Assembly: GCF_002127325.2 (NCBI RefSeq)
Contig: NC_035437.2
Location: 172,518,530 to 172,582,529 of the forward strand
Origin: Helianthus annuus
Taxonomy: Eukaryota; Streptophyta; Magnoliopsida; Asterales; Asteraceae
Direction: 5' to 3'
Length of the DNA stretch: 64,000 bases
The translations under genes and the position numbers were made by a program. How positions within the stretch are numbered: position 1 is the stretch's first letter; every line of letters starts with the position of its first letter. Below the pieces are notes generated by a model. That model made no database searches. It was not told the DNA's origin and saw nothing but the letters and a program-made list of their open reading frames with translations. Below, one piece after another: positions 1 to 10,534 of the stretch.

Positions 1-264
1 ATCCCAATAGCGAGATGTGTGTGTGATGTCTTAAACAAAGGGTGTGCCATTGACAGAGAATAGGAATAAGAGGCTCCATCTCATACCATAAGTGTTATTT
101 AGAAGAACCAATAGAACCCTCTAGTTAACATGGTACAATAAAGCCACTTCCAACTCCTAATCATTGCATGTAGTGTTTCTCCCTTTTATTGCGGGATGGG
201 TCGGTAGGGAATTAAAACTTGATGTTCTATCAACCACTTGTTTCTAGAATTCTTTTAGTAAGTA
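1..264. other. left flank, nothing recognised
   Basis: This is AT-rich sequence outside the Helitron, with no coding signal or repeat I can name. Base 264 is the T immediately beyond the Helitron 3' terminus, as read on the minus strand. Confidence 0.5.
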
Positions 265-294
265 CTAGTTTAAGAACCCGCGAGGTTCGCGGGT
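265..294 (-). repeat. Helitron 3' terminal hairpin and CTAG end
   Basis: On the plus strand ACCCGCG (276-282) pairs with CGCGGGT (288-294) across a 5-base loop. Minus-strand CTAG ends at 265. A stem 10-12 bases before CTRR is the diagnostic terminator-like structure of Helitron 3' ends. Confidence 0.85.
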
Positions 295-889
295 GGACTA
301 AAACACAAATGATTAAGTTTAATTTATTGAAGTAATCGTTTGAATTAAATAACCGTTCAAGTAATAATAAATTAGTAAACTACAATGAGACAAATTATGT
401 AATATCATTTGGAACTCATAATACTATTTTACTAAGATATTTTAAAAGTGTTTATGCTTTTAAACATCATTTGGGCAAGTTTTGATCTGTCCAACTAATT
501 TGACCCATTTCATATTCGTTTTCTAACCCGCTAGATATAACCTGATCCGACCCACAGGTAAAATACACACCTACAAATATGACAACAAATGTTGTGTAAG
601 ACAACATAATTTTTCATACTTTGAAGACTCTGAAAGATAGATTTATTTGTGACATGCTTCAAGTGGAGAACTTATATAGTTCATTTCAACTTCTATTGCC
701 AAGATGCATAATGAGCTTCATAACCAATTGATTCGTGTGAAATTGCCTAAATATGTAACTTCAAAAACTCAGAAGAAAGGGATAAAATGTCATGAATCAT
801 GAGTATACTGTGAGCTAAACAACAAATGATTAATTTAGCATCCTATAATAAATCAAAACTCTTTTTATTGATGTTAAATGAAATAAATG
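295..889. other. Helitron interior, unassigned
   Basis: This is AT-rich non-coding sequence just inside the Helitron 3' end. I see no gene fragment in it on either strand. Confidence 0.4.
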
Positions 890-1640
890 AATTTTTTAAC
901 GACCAGCATAAAATTTTATTGATATCTAGCAAGGCGCTAGTGCTACACTTACAAGACAAAACATACATATAAAAGGTCCACAAAATGCAAGCCAAAACAG
1001 AGCTGATACACCCAAGCAAAAAAATAAATAAATAAATAGAAGTAACCAAAACACATCAAATGACTTCCACCTCTCCCACGTAATCACACTCTTTTGCACG
1101 ATTCCTGACCCAAAGAAAACTCATTAAATTAATCTCATCAATTACATTTGAAACGAACACCGGCTTTTGTCAAAAGGCCAATTAATTTCTATGCCTCTAT
1201 ATGCTCTAAATCGTAACTAAGGAAATAACATGAAAAGAGTTTTGCCTCCTTTTACCTAATAGGACCCATTTGTGCAGGTCCAAAACTGAAAACATACAGT
1301 GAATTAGTTTTGCACCATTGACCAATAAGTTGCCATACCACATGTGAGAACTGGCACGACACAAAAATATGCTCACACGTTTCCTTGAATTCCGCACATA
1401 GAACACATTCAAGTCCTCAAAACTGGAATACCTCTTTTCGCAAGAGCAACTCTAGTTGGCAACCTGTCTCCTTCGGCACGCCACGCAACAATGCCGACTT
1501 TACTCGGTACCCAGGTGATCCGTTAAAAGACACAATTCGGGACCACACGATCGAACTCTTGGATGATCTTCTTCACGCTTCTAACAGAAAATTCGCCCGT
1601 CGAGTCACATAGCCAAGTCCAACAGTTAGGCTCGGTAGAC
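890..1640 (-). pseudogene. LINE reverse-transcriptase C-terminal fragment (zf-RVT region)
   Basis: The minus-strand translation between about 1640 and 1240 shows the typical end of plant L1-type ORF2. There is a GEFSVRS-like segment, then WVPSKVGIVAWRA and DRLPTRVALAKRGI, then a CVLC...H...C zinc-binding block (about 1405-1340) followed by a VVWQLIGQWC-like stretch. In-frame stops (for example after LRT near 1412, and at about 1523) show it is dead. The DNA down to about 890, with an AATAAA-like signal and an A-rich end, fits the LINE 3' UTR. It lies inside the Helitron, so it was either captured or inserted before the Helitron moved. Only the last few hundred bases of the LINE remain; the RT catalytic core is absent. 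Confidence 0.7.
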
Positions 1641-2289
1641 AGGTTTATCGTGCACAACAACACTTCTAGATGCTGCAGTTCTGCTGCCTATAGAGGCACC
1701 GCTCGGGCCGTTTCCAGCTCCAATTTACTGCACCACTACCCGCACCCTTGGCGCCACCAAACACAGCTTTTTCTTTTCTAAAGCAAGCAAATTGGGAAAC
1801 ACTTCTGGCAAAGGCACTGATCCAACCCAAACATCAATCAAGAAAGCAATTGGTCACGTCACAAAAGAAACACCTAAAAAACCAAGTAAAATTAATAGAA
1901 ATTGTCAAAGATAATAAAAAACACATCAAAAATCATTATAACTTGGATAAATGTGGTTAAAAATCAGTATATCCTACATTTGTTAACATATATACGTGTC
2001 GAAAGAAAACATAGAATTTGATTATAACTTGGATAAATGTGGTTAAAATTTGCAAGATCAGATTTACCCGAATGACTATCTGAATCATACTCTTGAACCT
2101 CTTTAGTGTCGATTAATGGGATTTGAGTTTCTTCATTCGTGAGTAACTTAAAAAACACAATGACTACGAATCATTAACCTTAAAAAAAATTGTGTTCATG
2201 AATGAACTTCCCCCGATAACAGTTCACCGAATGTTCAGTTATTTCCAGACCAAGTTATAAATATATAAGAAGATATAACCGCTTGAAAT
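1641..2289. other. Helitron interior, unassigned
   Basis: There is no recognisable gene here. A minus-strand open stretch at 1964-2158 has no family match that I know and may be chance. The sequence is AT-rich. Confidence 0.35.
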
Positions 2290-2294
2290 CTTAC

Positions 2295-2445
2295 TTCTAA
2301 AAAGATGATTCTTCAAGCATCCTTTAGGCATGTACTCATAACCAATAGCCTCTAATGATTCTTTGAACGGTAGGCCAATAAGATTCATCATATTAGGATG
2401 ATGAAGCAAGCACCAAATGTACTTACTCCATTTGTATTAGTGGCC
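2295..2445 (-). pseudogene. captured receptor-like cytoplasmic kinase exon fragment
   Basis: The minus-strand translation contains LHHPNMMNLIG, then after a short gap GYEYMPKGCLKNHLFR. In receptor-like cytoplasmic kinases of the RLCK-VII/PBS1-like type, the same region reads LHHPNLVKLIG...LVYEYMPKGSLENHLFRR, covering the alpha-C/beta-4 to beta-5/alpha-D part of the kinase N-lobe. A GTAAG splice donor follows at 2294-2290, so genomic DNA with intron structure was captured rather than an mRNA. The ATP loop, catalytic loop and activation segment are all missing, so no kinase activity is possible. Its orientation matches the Helitron and the other captured pieces. Confidence 0.68.
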
Positions 2446-2663
2446 TAGTCCTCCATCATTTCTTTTCTGCGAACGTTGAAATCAAGTCCTGCTATACCCT
2501 AATAGTTGAAAGGAAATTTAGGGTTTAGTCAATTTTGGGTATTCAAGAATGAAAAGAACAAAACAGCTTATATCACCCCAAGAAAGAGCTACATATTTCA
2601 AACATCACAAAATTTACCTGTATTTAACCCGTTACAGAACACGCCCGACACAGATACAAATCA

Positions 2664-2756
2664 ACTGTCAAACTCAAATCCCTTGGTTGCAGGTAAAGAC
2701 ATAGTTGCTTCATCCAACTCAGCTTCAAGTTTGTAAAAAGCTGGTGAACCAAGCTC
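2664..2756 (-). pseudogene. captured chorismate synthase exon fragment
   Basis: The minus-strand translation is LGSPAFYKLEAELDEATM followed by SLPATKGFEF. This matches a conserved part of chorismate synthase (the shikimate-pathway enzyme converting EPSP to chorismate in plastids), where the usual text is GLGSPVFDKLEAEL...MSLPATKGFEFGSGF. A splice acceptor AG sits directly upstream (2758-2757). After FEF the frame diverges from the family and stops within a few codons, so the fragment ends in or near this exon. About 30 residues of an enzyme of roughly 360 core residues remain. It is non-functional on its own. Confidence 0.75.
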
Positions 2757-3499
2757 CTATCATGCAGATATCTAAGTATTAATCACACGTGACCATACAT
2801 AAGAGTCATAGACACATATGGTAAAACAGAGTTGTGGTTACACGTGGGAGGTTTATCTCAATACACGTAACAATACATCCAACAGAATCTCTTGTCACTC
2901 AGACTGCATCAATAGCAGCAATCAACACATTGTAGCTTCTGAACTCATTTATACTACAAAACTATGAGATATATTCAAAACACGCTACCTAGAAAAGCAA
3001 GCGATAACAGCATGACATTTACCCATTGTGCCCCCAAGCCCACCTTTTGGCAATAGTCGAAACTGTCCAAAAAGCAAATCTCTGTCATCCTAAATCTGCA
3101 TTTGATATATTATGACTCATGACTTCAACGTATACAAAGAGGTAAGGTTAAAAAGCAAAAACATTTTAGAGACTTTACCATGAAACAATTGCTCCAACCT
3201 TTTTAAAAGAAACCAAGAATCCAATAGATTACACAATATAAAAAAAAAGAAAAACAATAAGAAATCTTTTATCAAATGTGTGCTTACCGTAAGACTCACC
3301 GCTAGCATGCATGAAAGTTTATGCCTTAGCAAGCACAGGCGGAGAATTTCCAATACATCCTAAAGGGTATAAACGTAAAAAAAAAATCATTAAGATATCA
3401 TAAATCAAAAGCAGAAATCTACAATGCAGCATGAAGAATGAGTTATGTGAACATAGTATTATTGGAGCTACGACTGTCCTTGACGAAAATGACACCATC
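2757..3499. other. Helitron interior with one unidentified exon-like piece
   Basis: Most of this stretch looks intronic or unassigned. On the minus strand, about 3105-3030, a possible AG acceptor is followed by an open run containing DLLFGQFRLLPKGGLGG and a GT donor-like site. I do not recognise the protein. The remainder up to the acyl-CoA synthetase fragment has poly-A/T runs and no recognisable coding. Confidence 0.3.
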
Positions 3500-3526
3500 G
3501 CCTCCCGTACAATCATTGATCATAAC

Positions 3527-4520
3527 TCCTTTTGGTTCCCCAGTGGTTCCACTTGTGTACATGATTGTACAGACATCACTCCTCATCTTTAGAATAAAGT
3601 TCCAAGATGCAGAAAAGTTTCCCAAGAATAAAGTTCCAAGCCACATGTTTCAGCCATTTGCTTCTGCTTTTGCTTCTGCTCATTTGTGATTGTGCTAAAG
3701 CTCAATGAGATTTTTTTCTCAGAAACTAAAAAACAAAGAAGCAAGATAGTGTATAGACAACCCTAAAAGGTTACAAAGGCAAGAATCATAAATCTTGTTA
3801 ATGACAATGTAAAACAAAACTGAGACTTTTTCCAACTACCTCAGAAATTTTAGTCTCTTCTGCAAATATAATTGAGATCTCTGTGTGACATATAATGTAT
3901 TTCACTGCACCAGCACCTTAAAAAACCATTACCAAAGATTCAAGTCAGTTGCTGCTGCACACAAGCAGAATTGTCAGTGTGCGAAAGACCATTGATAAAC
4001 ATAATCTGGAGTTATATCTAAGCACCAAAAGGGTGATACATACCTAGAGTCTCATATAAAGGGACACAATGAAGACTGTGAGCATTGCAGGCCTACAGAA
4101 GATGTATTGCAGTCAGTTACAGAAATAAAATGATGGATTATTATTATTACAAAGAGTGAATGTCGTCATCTGATATAAATAATTAAAGTTACCTGCATGC
4201 TTACAACCCATTTTGGGCAATTCGTCCCATATATTCCACATCTTGCCCCCTAAACACGAGAGGTTGTAAATTTCCCACAAAAAAATAAAGAAAGGCAAGT
4301 AAGTAAGTGCGTACTTTGTTAATTCCTCCTCTAGTGTAGATGGAATCTCCAAGCTTCAATACTGTGTCATAGACTTGCTTGTAAGTTAACCATATGTATT
4401 CACCGGCGGCCTGAATACATAAAATGGAAGGAAAATGAATGAGAAGATTATGAGAAATAAATATATAGAGAGAGAGCAAGAGTGGAGTTGTACCTTGCCA
4501 TCAATAACATGTCTTCCTTC
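3527..4520 (-). pseudogene. captured long-chain acyl-CoA synthetase fragment (about six exons)
   Basis: The minus strand carries consecutive exons of a plant long-chain acyl-CoA synthetase (LACS), which activates fatty acids to acyl-CoA using ATP. An exon remnant near 4520-4494 reads GRHVIDGK. Then come 4410-4315 (EYIWLTYKQVYDTVLKLGDS), 4249-4193 (CGIYGTNCPKWVVSM), 4092-4044 (ACNAHSLHCVPLYETL), 3916-3840 (GAGAVKYIICHTEIS) and about 3715-3527, ending in the AMP-binding signature TIMYTSGTTGEPKGVMIN. AG acceptors and GT donors flank these exons. Coding then switches abruptly to unrelated sequence, so the adenylation core beyond the P-loop and the whole C-terminal half are missing. The closest family is the ER/cytosolic LACS3/4/5 group (inference). 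The exon order and splice sites show capture of genomic DNA. It is truncated and inactive as an enzyme. Confidence 0.85.
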
Positions 4521-5329
4521 ACAGAGTCATTTCATCAAACACTGTGGCTACACTAATCTCGCAACAAAATCACACAATCCCAACCAAACCCATAATCCCA
4601 TATTAAAATTATAGAACCCCCAACATCACATAAAACAAAACTAATCATGTGACTGAGTGTGAAATTGATCAAACACACGTTCTTGAAAGTCGAAATTCAA
4701 ACTAATTTCAGCATGCAAGACCATATCATTCACAATAAGATCAAACATAAGTTTACAGTATAATAATCTCAGATCCAGAAAACCCAACTCAAAATGTTAT
4801 TCTGTTAACAACTAAAAAAACGCTAAAAACAAAGAAACTAAATTAGGGGCGTTACAAATTTGTTAAGCATAAAAACCCTAAAATCAATTCCTTAATAGGA
4901 TCAATTATCAACGATTTAACAGATGTATAAAAACCCTAAATGATCAAAACGCAAAGAATGCCTCAAATCTAGAAACCATAAAAATGAAGGATACTAAACG
5001 GACAAAATATCAGAATTATAACTTGTTCTAATGAAATCATGAAACAAAGAACACAAAGATCAAAATAAAAAAACAATAAATCATTATATATTATAACATA
5101 ACAGACTTATTATTCAAAGTAAATCTGGTGCTATTATACGCATCTATAACATGATTTTTGTTATTAAACGAAACGGGGAAAAACATGGATTTAACAAAGA
5201 TGAATAAGTTACATGAAAAACAACAAAATTAAGGAAGAACCTTCAATCAAAAGGAAAATCGATTATAATACAGATCATTGTAACTTAAATACCTTGAAAG
5301 TTTTAATCGAATGGGTATATTATTTGTTT
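4521..5329. other. Helitron interior, probably a captured intron
   Basis: AT-rich sequence between the LACS exon remnant and a 5'UTR-like block. It is consistent with the long first intron of the captured gene. No coding was seen. Confidence 0.35.
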
Positions 5330-5600
5330 ATATCGCCGATGATATGAGATTATTTGAAGATAAAGCTGCGATAATCGAGAGAAAAGGAGATTTTTGTGAA
5401 GATCCAAGTGAGAGATTCGAGAGAGAACTGATTTGAAATTTTTGTGAATATCCAATATGATCTGAGGCAGTAGTAGAGATATCTAGGGTTTTAGCAAAGA
5501 AAAGATTGTAGAACCTCTCAGATGGTAGAAGCTTCAAGCGAAAGGAAGACAGAGGCTAGGGTTTCGGTGTGAACCAAAGAGAAAAGCGTTTCAACCAAAT
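5330..5600 (-). other. possible captured promoter/5'UTR of the LACS gene
   Basis: On the minus strand this block has CT-rich and AAACCCTAG-type sequence common in plant leaders, and open reading without a clear protein match. Its place upstream of the LACS exons suggests the gene's 5' end, including its transcription start, was captured. This is inference from composition and position only. Confidence 0.35.
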
Positions 5601-5738
5601 AGGAATATGGGAACGCAATCGATGTATATTGCCGCTCAAATCACAATTGTGAGGATTATTAAGTTGCCAGGTGGCAATTATAGGATTAAAATAATGCCAA
5701 GTGGCACCAAAGTGTTTTGTTTTAATATAGATAATAGA

Positions 5739-5907
5739 TAGGACACAATTTTTTATTGTAATTTAAGTTCTCAAGATAATTATTCGTAAAATTACAATAA
5801 ACTTATACCAAGTTTGATTCGATATCGTATAAAAAACTGAAACACCTAAGATATAATAATGTATATTATATATAGATCAGTTGACTCAATGGCATTAGGG
5901 TTCCATA
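5739..5907. other. spacer between Helitron and MULE-1
   Basis: Short AT-rich unique-looking sequence. No feature seen. Confidence 0.4.
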
Positions 5908-6199
5908 TATTTTTATGAGTAAATTACAAGTTTTGTCATTTACATTTACACCAAATTGCAGGCGGTCCTTTAGCGCAAAAGTTGACAAATTTTATCTTTA
6001 ATGTTTCAAAATCTTGCAAGTTATATCCTTTAGGCCAAACTCAGTTAAATTTTTTAGTTAAATCTGGTCATGTGCCTTGCACATGAGGGCATTATTGTCA
6101 TTTTATCTCCGTAGGGACTATTGAGTAAATAACTTGATATTCAAGGGACTAATTGTGTACAAAATAAAAAATAAAATATAAATATTGAAAAACATGAAA

Positions 6200-6280
6200 T
6201 CCCTCTCTCTCTCACTCTCTCTCCCTCTCTCATCTCTCTCTCTCTAACACAATTTCCTCTCTTTTCTCTCTCTCTCTTCA
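6200..6280. repeat. (CT)n microsatellite in MULE-1
   Basis: Interrupted CTCTCT tract just inside the left TIR of MULE-1. It is mirrored by a GA tract at 7205-7345, so it belongs to the extended inverted repeat. Confidence 0.75.
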
Positions 6281-7204
6281 CCAACTACCACCACCACCTC
6301 CACCTCCCACCACCAACACCCACCACCACCACATCCCATCTCCCACCACCGTCACCAACACCAAGCCACCACCGCCTCCATTGTAAGCACAATTATAAGC
6401 ACAATTAACTAATAAACAATAATTATATGAGCTACTGAATCAATTGTAATTATATGAGCTACTAAATCAATTATAAGCACAATTGAACAATTGAACTTTA
6501 GTAACATATAAATATGTTTCTCACTAAATGTGATTAATTTTCACTGCAACAAACATAAAATATAAACAATAAATATGAAAAAGGAGGAAAATGAAAACCT
6601 ACTGTGCTCCATTTCTTGTCTCCACCACCGTAAACATGTGGCCCCATCTCTTCTCCGGTGCTCCATTTCGTGTCTCCAATTTCTCCCACCTCATCATCTT
6701 GCTTTGAAAATGTGCTACAAAATTAGGGGTAATGGCGAGAGTTTTTCTAGAATTAACGTTGCGGGCGAAGTCGGATTGTTGTGTTTGAATGTGTTACATT
6801 CCATTTCCCAAAATTCAAACTTTACCCAATTAAATATTTAATTCAACTTTATAACTTGAATTATTCTCGTCAAAATTAAATTGTTTAAATCTGTATCATG
6901 AACCATCATTTCCAAAATTAAATTTTTTACCTTCAATCCCCATCATCGGTCACCATCCACAAGCCACCAGCACTCCGGCCGCCACCACCTGCAACCGCCC
7001 CTAAAACCACCTCCACCACCGCAAACGCACCTTCACCACAACCCAACTTCAGCATCCACATACCACAACCCACCATCACATCCATCTTCACCATCCAAAA
7101 CCCGCCACCATACACCTCCCACCACCGCCACCCATCATCACCATCGCACCCACCACCGCTAAACCCACCATCACCATCACACCCCACCACAATCCACCAT
7201 CGTA

Positions 7205-7345
7205 CAGAGATTTTTAGAGAGAGAGAGTGAGTGCAGTAGTTTTTTTAGAGAGAGAGAGAGTGAGTGCGAGAGCTTGTGTTAGAGAGAGAGAGAAGAAACG
7301 TAGAGAGTAAGTGTGCAGAAGTTAAGAGAGAGAGAAAGTTAATAT
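7205..7345. repeat. (GA)n microsatellite in MULE-1
   Basis: Interrupted GAGAGA tract just inside the right TIR of MULE-1, the inverted counterpart of the CT tract at 6200-6280. Confidence 0.75.
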
Positions 7346-7611
7346 CTTTTCTAATTTTACAAAATAGTCCCAATCTATATAATACTTACACAATAGCCCT
7401 TTAAATGGTAAAATTACAATAGTACCCTCATGTGTCTTGCCGCACATGACTAGATTTAACCAAAAAATCTAACCTGGTTTGGCTAAAAGGACAAAACTTG
7501 CAAGATTTGGCAACATAAAGGACACCGCCTGTCAATTTTTGCGCTAAAGAACAGCGCCTGAAATTTGATGTAAACATAAAGGACAAAACTTGTAATTTAC
7601 TCTATTTTTAT

Positions 7612-8383
7612 TGTTTACTTGTAATTATACAAATAACAAATCTTTAATCTCCATGCAATAAAGGCCATTTCTAAAATACAAAGTCAAAAATATTATCAAA
7701 CATATGGTGATTATATATGACTATCAACATATATGTATCAGTTAATTATACTTCATGCCACATAAAACAAAATTCGTAGCAGAAGACTCAACACAAGTTG
7801 TAGAGTGTGAGTTGTTGAATATTGGAGATTTGGACTGGTATTGTTTGTGAGCCAACTAAAGAAGTCAATGTAAAGAAAATAATGAAATGGGTAAGCGGTT
7901 CCATTATTCCATTTCCATATTTGGGCTTGCACAAGAATTCTCGAGGCCATATTGAACTCACCAAGGTTCGGTTTATAACTTTTTAAGCAATGATCTTATG
8001 ACACGTTTGTGCGGATAATACCATGTCAGATGCACTTAAGTAACTAAAAAATATTGTTTTTAAGAAAATCATGGAGTTTTAATCTAAAGTAACGTTAATA
8101 AATGCAAGTACAATGATGTTAAGTGTGAGAAATTGGAAAGGCTTTGTTTTTGTTGCATTTGAGGACAAGAGAAGTACAATTCTTGTTGTAGGTTAGTCTC
8201 TTTATATATCTGGGTTGGATTTTATCTAAAATTTCATAGTTTGTGGTAAAGTAAATGGGCATGGACGAGTCGACCTGATTGGGTTGGACCCAAAGCGTCT
8301 TTTGTTCTAATCTTATATAAATAATAGTGCTAAATATTGTTGAAAATTATATAGTTTAACCTATTTTATTTTTAATTTTTTTT
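7612..8383. other. spacer between MULE-1 and the copia element
   Basis: AT-rich sequence of about 770 bp. I see no gene, RNA or repeat that I can support. Confidence 0.4.
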
Positions 8384-8388
8384 ATTTG

Positions 8389-8557
8389 TGTAAGAGACGA
8401 TAGTTTGTAACAGGATCGATGATCCTTTCCCTCAATTCTCATTCCATTATAAAGTTACAGATCTCCTCTATTTTGGGAGTGATATAACTAATTTCCATAA
8501 TACATGCGATTGCTATCATATCTATATTTACAAATAATAATGACATGAGCTATTACA
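8389..8557 (-). repeat. copia 3' LTR
   Basis: This matches 38368-38534 with a handful of differences. On the element strand it begins TGTAATAGCTC and ends CTCTTACA. The outer flank is the TSD ATTTG. The polypurine tract GCGGGGG lies directly inside. Confidence 0.9.
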
Positions 8558-9677
8558 CCCCCGCAGTCGAAGCGGGAGGGGAGCGGATGCTGAGACTGGA
8601 CCTAAAATCTTCAAAGAGAATCCGCGGAAGTCCTTTGGTGAAGATGTCAGCAACCTGGTATCTAGATGGAACATGTAACACACGCACTTGTCCGCGTTGA
8701 ACTTGTTCGCGAACAAAGTGTATATCAAGTTCGATATGTTTCGTGCGTTGATGCTGAACGGGATTTCCCGTTAAATAAATCGCACTAATGTTGTCACAAT
8801 AGACGAGAGTGGCTAGTAACGGTGGTCGGCGAAGCTCCAATAGAAGATTACGAAGCCAACATATTTCTGATACTACGTTAGCAACTGCCCGGTATTCGGC
8901 TTCAGCACTCGAGCGAGATATAGTCGGTTGCCGTTTCGAGGACCACGAAATAAGGTTGTCACCATAATAGACACAATAGCCACTAGTCGACCGACGAGTG
9001 TCAGGGCACCCGGCCCAGTCAGCGTCCGTGTAGGCAACGAGGGACTTGGAGCCAGTGGGGCCGAGTGTTAAGCCGAATGAGGTTGTACCTTTAATGTACC
9101 GGATGATCCGTTTCAAAGCTAGCCAATGGCCCGTTTTAGGGGCGTGCATATGCATGCATATTTGTTGGACCGCGTAACTGATGTCGGGACGTGTAAGGGT
9201 GAGATATTGTAACGCGCCTGCCAAGCTTCGGTAAAGAGTTGGGTCGGAAAAATCATCACCGGACGAGGCACTGAGCTTGGAATTAGTGTCGACGGGAGTA
9301 GATACCGGATTGCACTGTGTCATGTTGGCTCGTTTGATAATATCAAGTGCATAAGCTTGTTGTGACAAGAACATGGAATCTTTGGTTCTTGAAACCGAGA
9401 TGCCGAGGAAGAAACTTAGAGGGCCAAGGTCTTTCATTGCGAACTCGTTAGCAAGATGTGCCATAAGATGTTGCCGAAGTTGATCAGAAGAGGTGACGAG
9501 GACAATGTCATCAACATAGAGAAGTAAGAAGGCAATGTCTGTCCCGTGATGAAAAATAAATAAGGATGCGTCACACCTGCTTTGAATAAATCCCACAATG
9601 AGAACATAGTCAGTAAAACGTTGATACCACGCCCGCGGTGCTTGCTTAACCCATATAGCAACTTTTTGAGACGACAA
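8553..9677 (-). pseudogene. copia reverse transcriptase C-terminal half and RNase H
   Basis: This 374-codon stretch resumes copia pol after a frame break near 9650. It contains the RT palm motif LLYVDDI (complete), the conserved KDLGPLSFFLGI block and the LTRPDISYAVQ block. RNase H follows with its acidic residues visible in YTDADWAGC, SSAEAEYRA and YCDNISAI. The end HIELDIHFVRE...VADIFTKGLP is the usual copia C-terminus. The reading frame passes through the polypurine tract and its stop codon falls inside the first bases of the 3' LTR. All catalytic residues are present, but it is separated by frameshift from the N-terminal RT part, so no full polyprotein is made. Confidence 0.9.
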
Positions 9678-10534
9678 ACATGGTTACGAAAATCCCGATG
9701 CCGGAAGCCCATTGGTTGATACATGTATACCGTTTCATTAAGGTTACTGTGTAAAAACGCATTGGTAACATCTAATTGATGCACAGACCATGAGTTGGAA
9801 AGAGCCAGCGACAGTACTATACGGATGGTAGCCGGCTTAACCACTGGACTAAACGTATCACCACAATCAATACCCACTTGTTGAAGACGACCATCACATA
9901 TTAACCGTGCCTTGTATCGCTCCAAACTACCATCCGATTTAAACTTGTGCTTAAACAGCCACATACTTCGAATAACATTCATGGTCGGATGTCTAGGAAC
10001 TAATTCCCAGGTCTCATTTTTAATAAGAGCGTGAAATTCTGTTTTCATGGCGTCATACCATTCGGGAATGGACAAGGCATCAGTGGGTTGTTTAGGTATG
10101 GGGATGATGGATGAGGCGTGGAGATTAAGTTTATGAACCGGCTTAGTTATGCCGTCCATTGCTCTTGTGCGCATAGTTCGAGCGGGTGGAGTGGGTGGAG
10201 AAGGGGTATGAACCGAGGTAGGTGGGCTAGGTGGTGCTTGAGTAGAAGACAGTGGATCTGAGGGGTCGGCAATAGGGCTGGGTAAGTGTGGTGAAGGTTG
10301 GGCCGAGGGTTGTGGGCCGAGGGGTGTGAGGAAGGGTGGGCCGAGGGAGAGGTGTGGGCTGATGATGGTTGGGCCGGAGTCGTTTGGAATGATGAAGGGG
10401 CTGGTGGTGTAGGTGTGTGGGCTGAGGAGGAGGTTTGGGCTGAAGGTGTAGGGGCCGTAGGGGTGTGGGCTGGTGGGGAGGTTTGGGCTGAAGGTGTGTT
10501 GCTGTTGGCTGTGGGTGTGCCAACTAGTGGCCAA
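9660..10534 (-). pseudogene. copia reverse transcriptase N-terminal half
   Basis: After a proline/serine-rich linker (about 10534-10150) comes the RVT_2 start: WYDAMKTEFHALIKNETWELV, then KFKSDGSLERYKARLI, GIDCGDTFSPVVK and HQLDVTNAFLHSNL, ending LKKLLYGLSK. The second D-containing block is present. It overlaps the integrase reading frame in the linker, where a single-base shift must have occurred, and a second shift near 9650 separates it from the YVDD half. It is therefore a decayed part of one original pol frame. Confidence 0.88.

Larger units (their letters stand above)
265..5738 (-). mobile_element. non-autonomous Helitron carrying host gene fragments
   Basis: Read on the minus strand, the element starts with TCTATTATC at 5738 after an A (5739) and ends in CTAG at 268-265 followed by T (264). 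These are the expected A|TC...CTRR|T ends of a Helitron, which makes no target duplication. Eleven bases inside the 3' end is a 7-bp GC stem with a 5-base loop (294-276). There is no Rep/helicase ORF, so it is non-autonomous. It holds fragments of at least three unrelated genes (long-chain acyl-CoA synthetase, chorismate synthase, a receptor-like cytoplasmic kinase), several with splice sites, plus a LINE tail, all on the element's own strand. That is the known gene-capture behaviour of plant Helitrons. The 3' end is very clear; the 5' end could be off by a few bases because TC also occurs 5 bases further out. Confidence 0.82.
5917..7602. mobile_element. MULE-1: non-autonomous Mutator-like element
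   Basis: The ends are inverted copies of each other, starting GAGTAAATTACAAG at 5917 and ending CTTGTAATTTACTC at 7602. The similarity extends about 250 bp inward with scattered mismatches. The element is flanked by a perfect 9-bp duplication TATTTTTAT (5908-5916 and 7603-7611). Long TIRs plus a 9-bp TSD identify a Mutator-like element. The 1.7 kb interior has CT/GA microsatellites in inverted positions and CCACC-rich blocks, and no transposase, so it is non-autonomous. Open stretches here, such as the glycine-rich minus-strand one at 6933-7190, come from the CCACC repeats. Confidence 0.88.

Noticed and set aside
3443..5600. an active acyl-CoA synthetase gene
   Set aside because: Only the N-terminal third is present, there is an upstream in-frame stop near the first exon remnant, and coding switches to unrelated sequence after the P-loop.
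6933..7190. glycine-rich protein gene on the minus strand
   Set aside because: Arises from CCACC repeats in MULE-1; no promoter and no conserved glycine-rich protein features such as a signal peptide.
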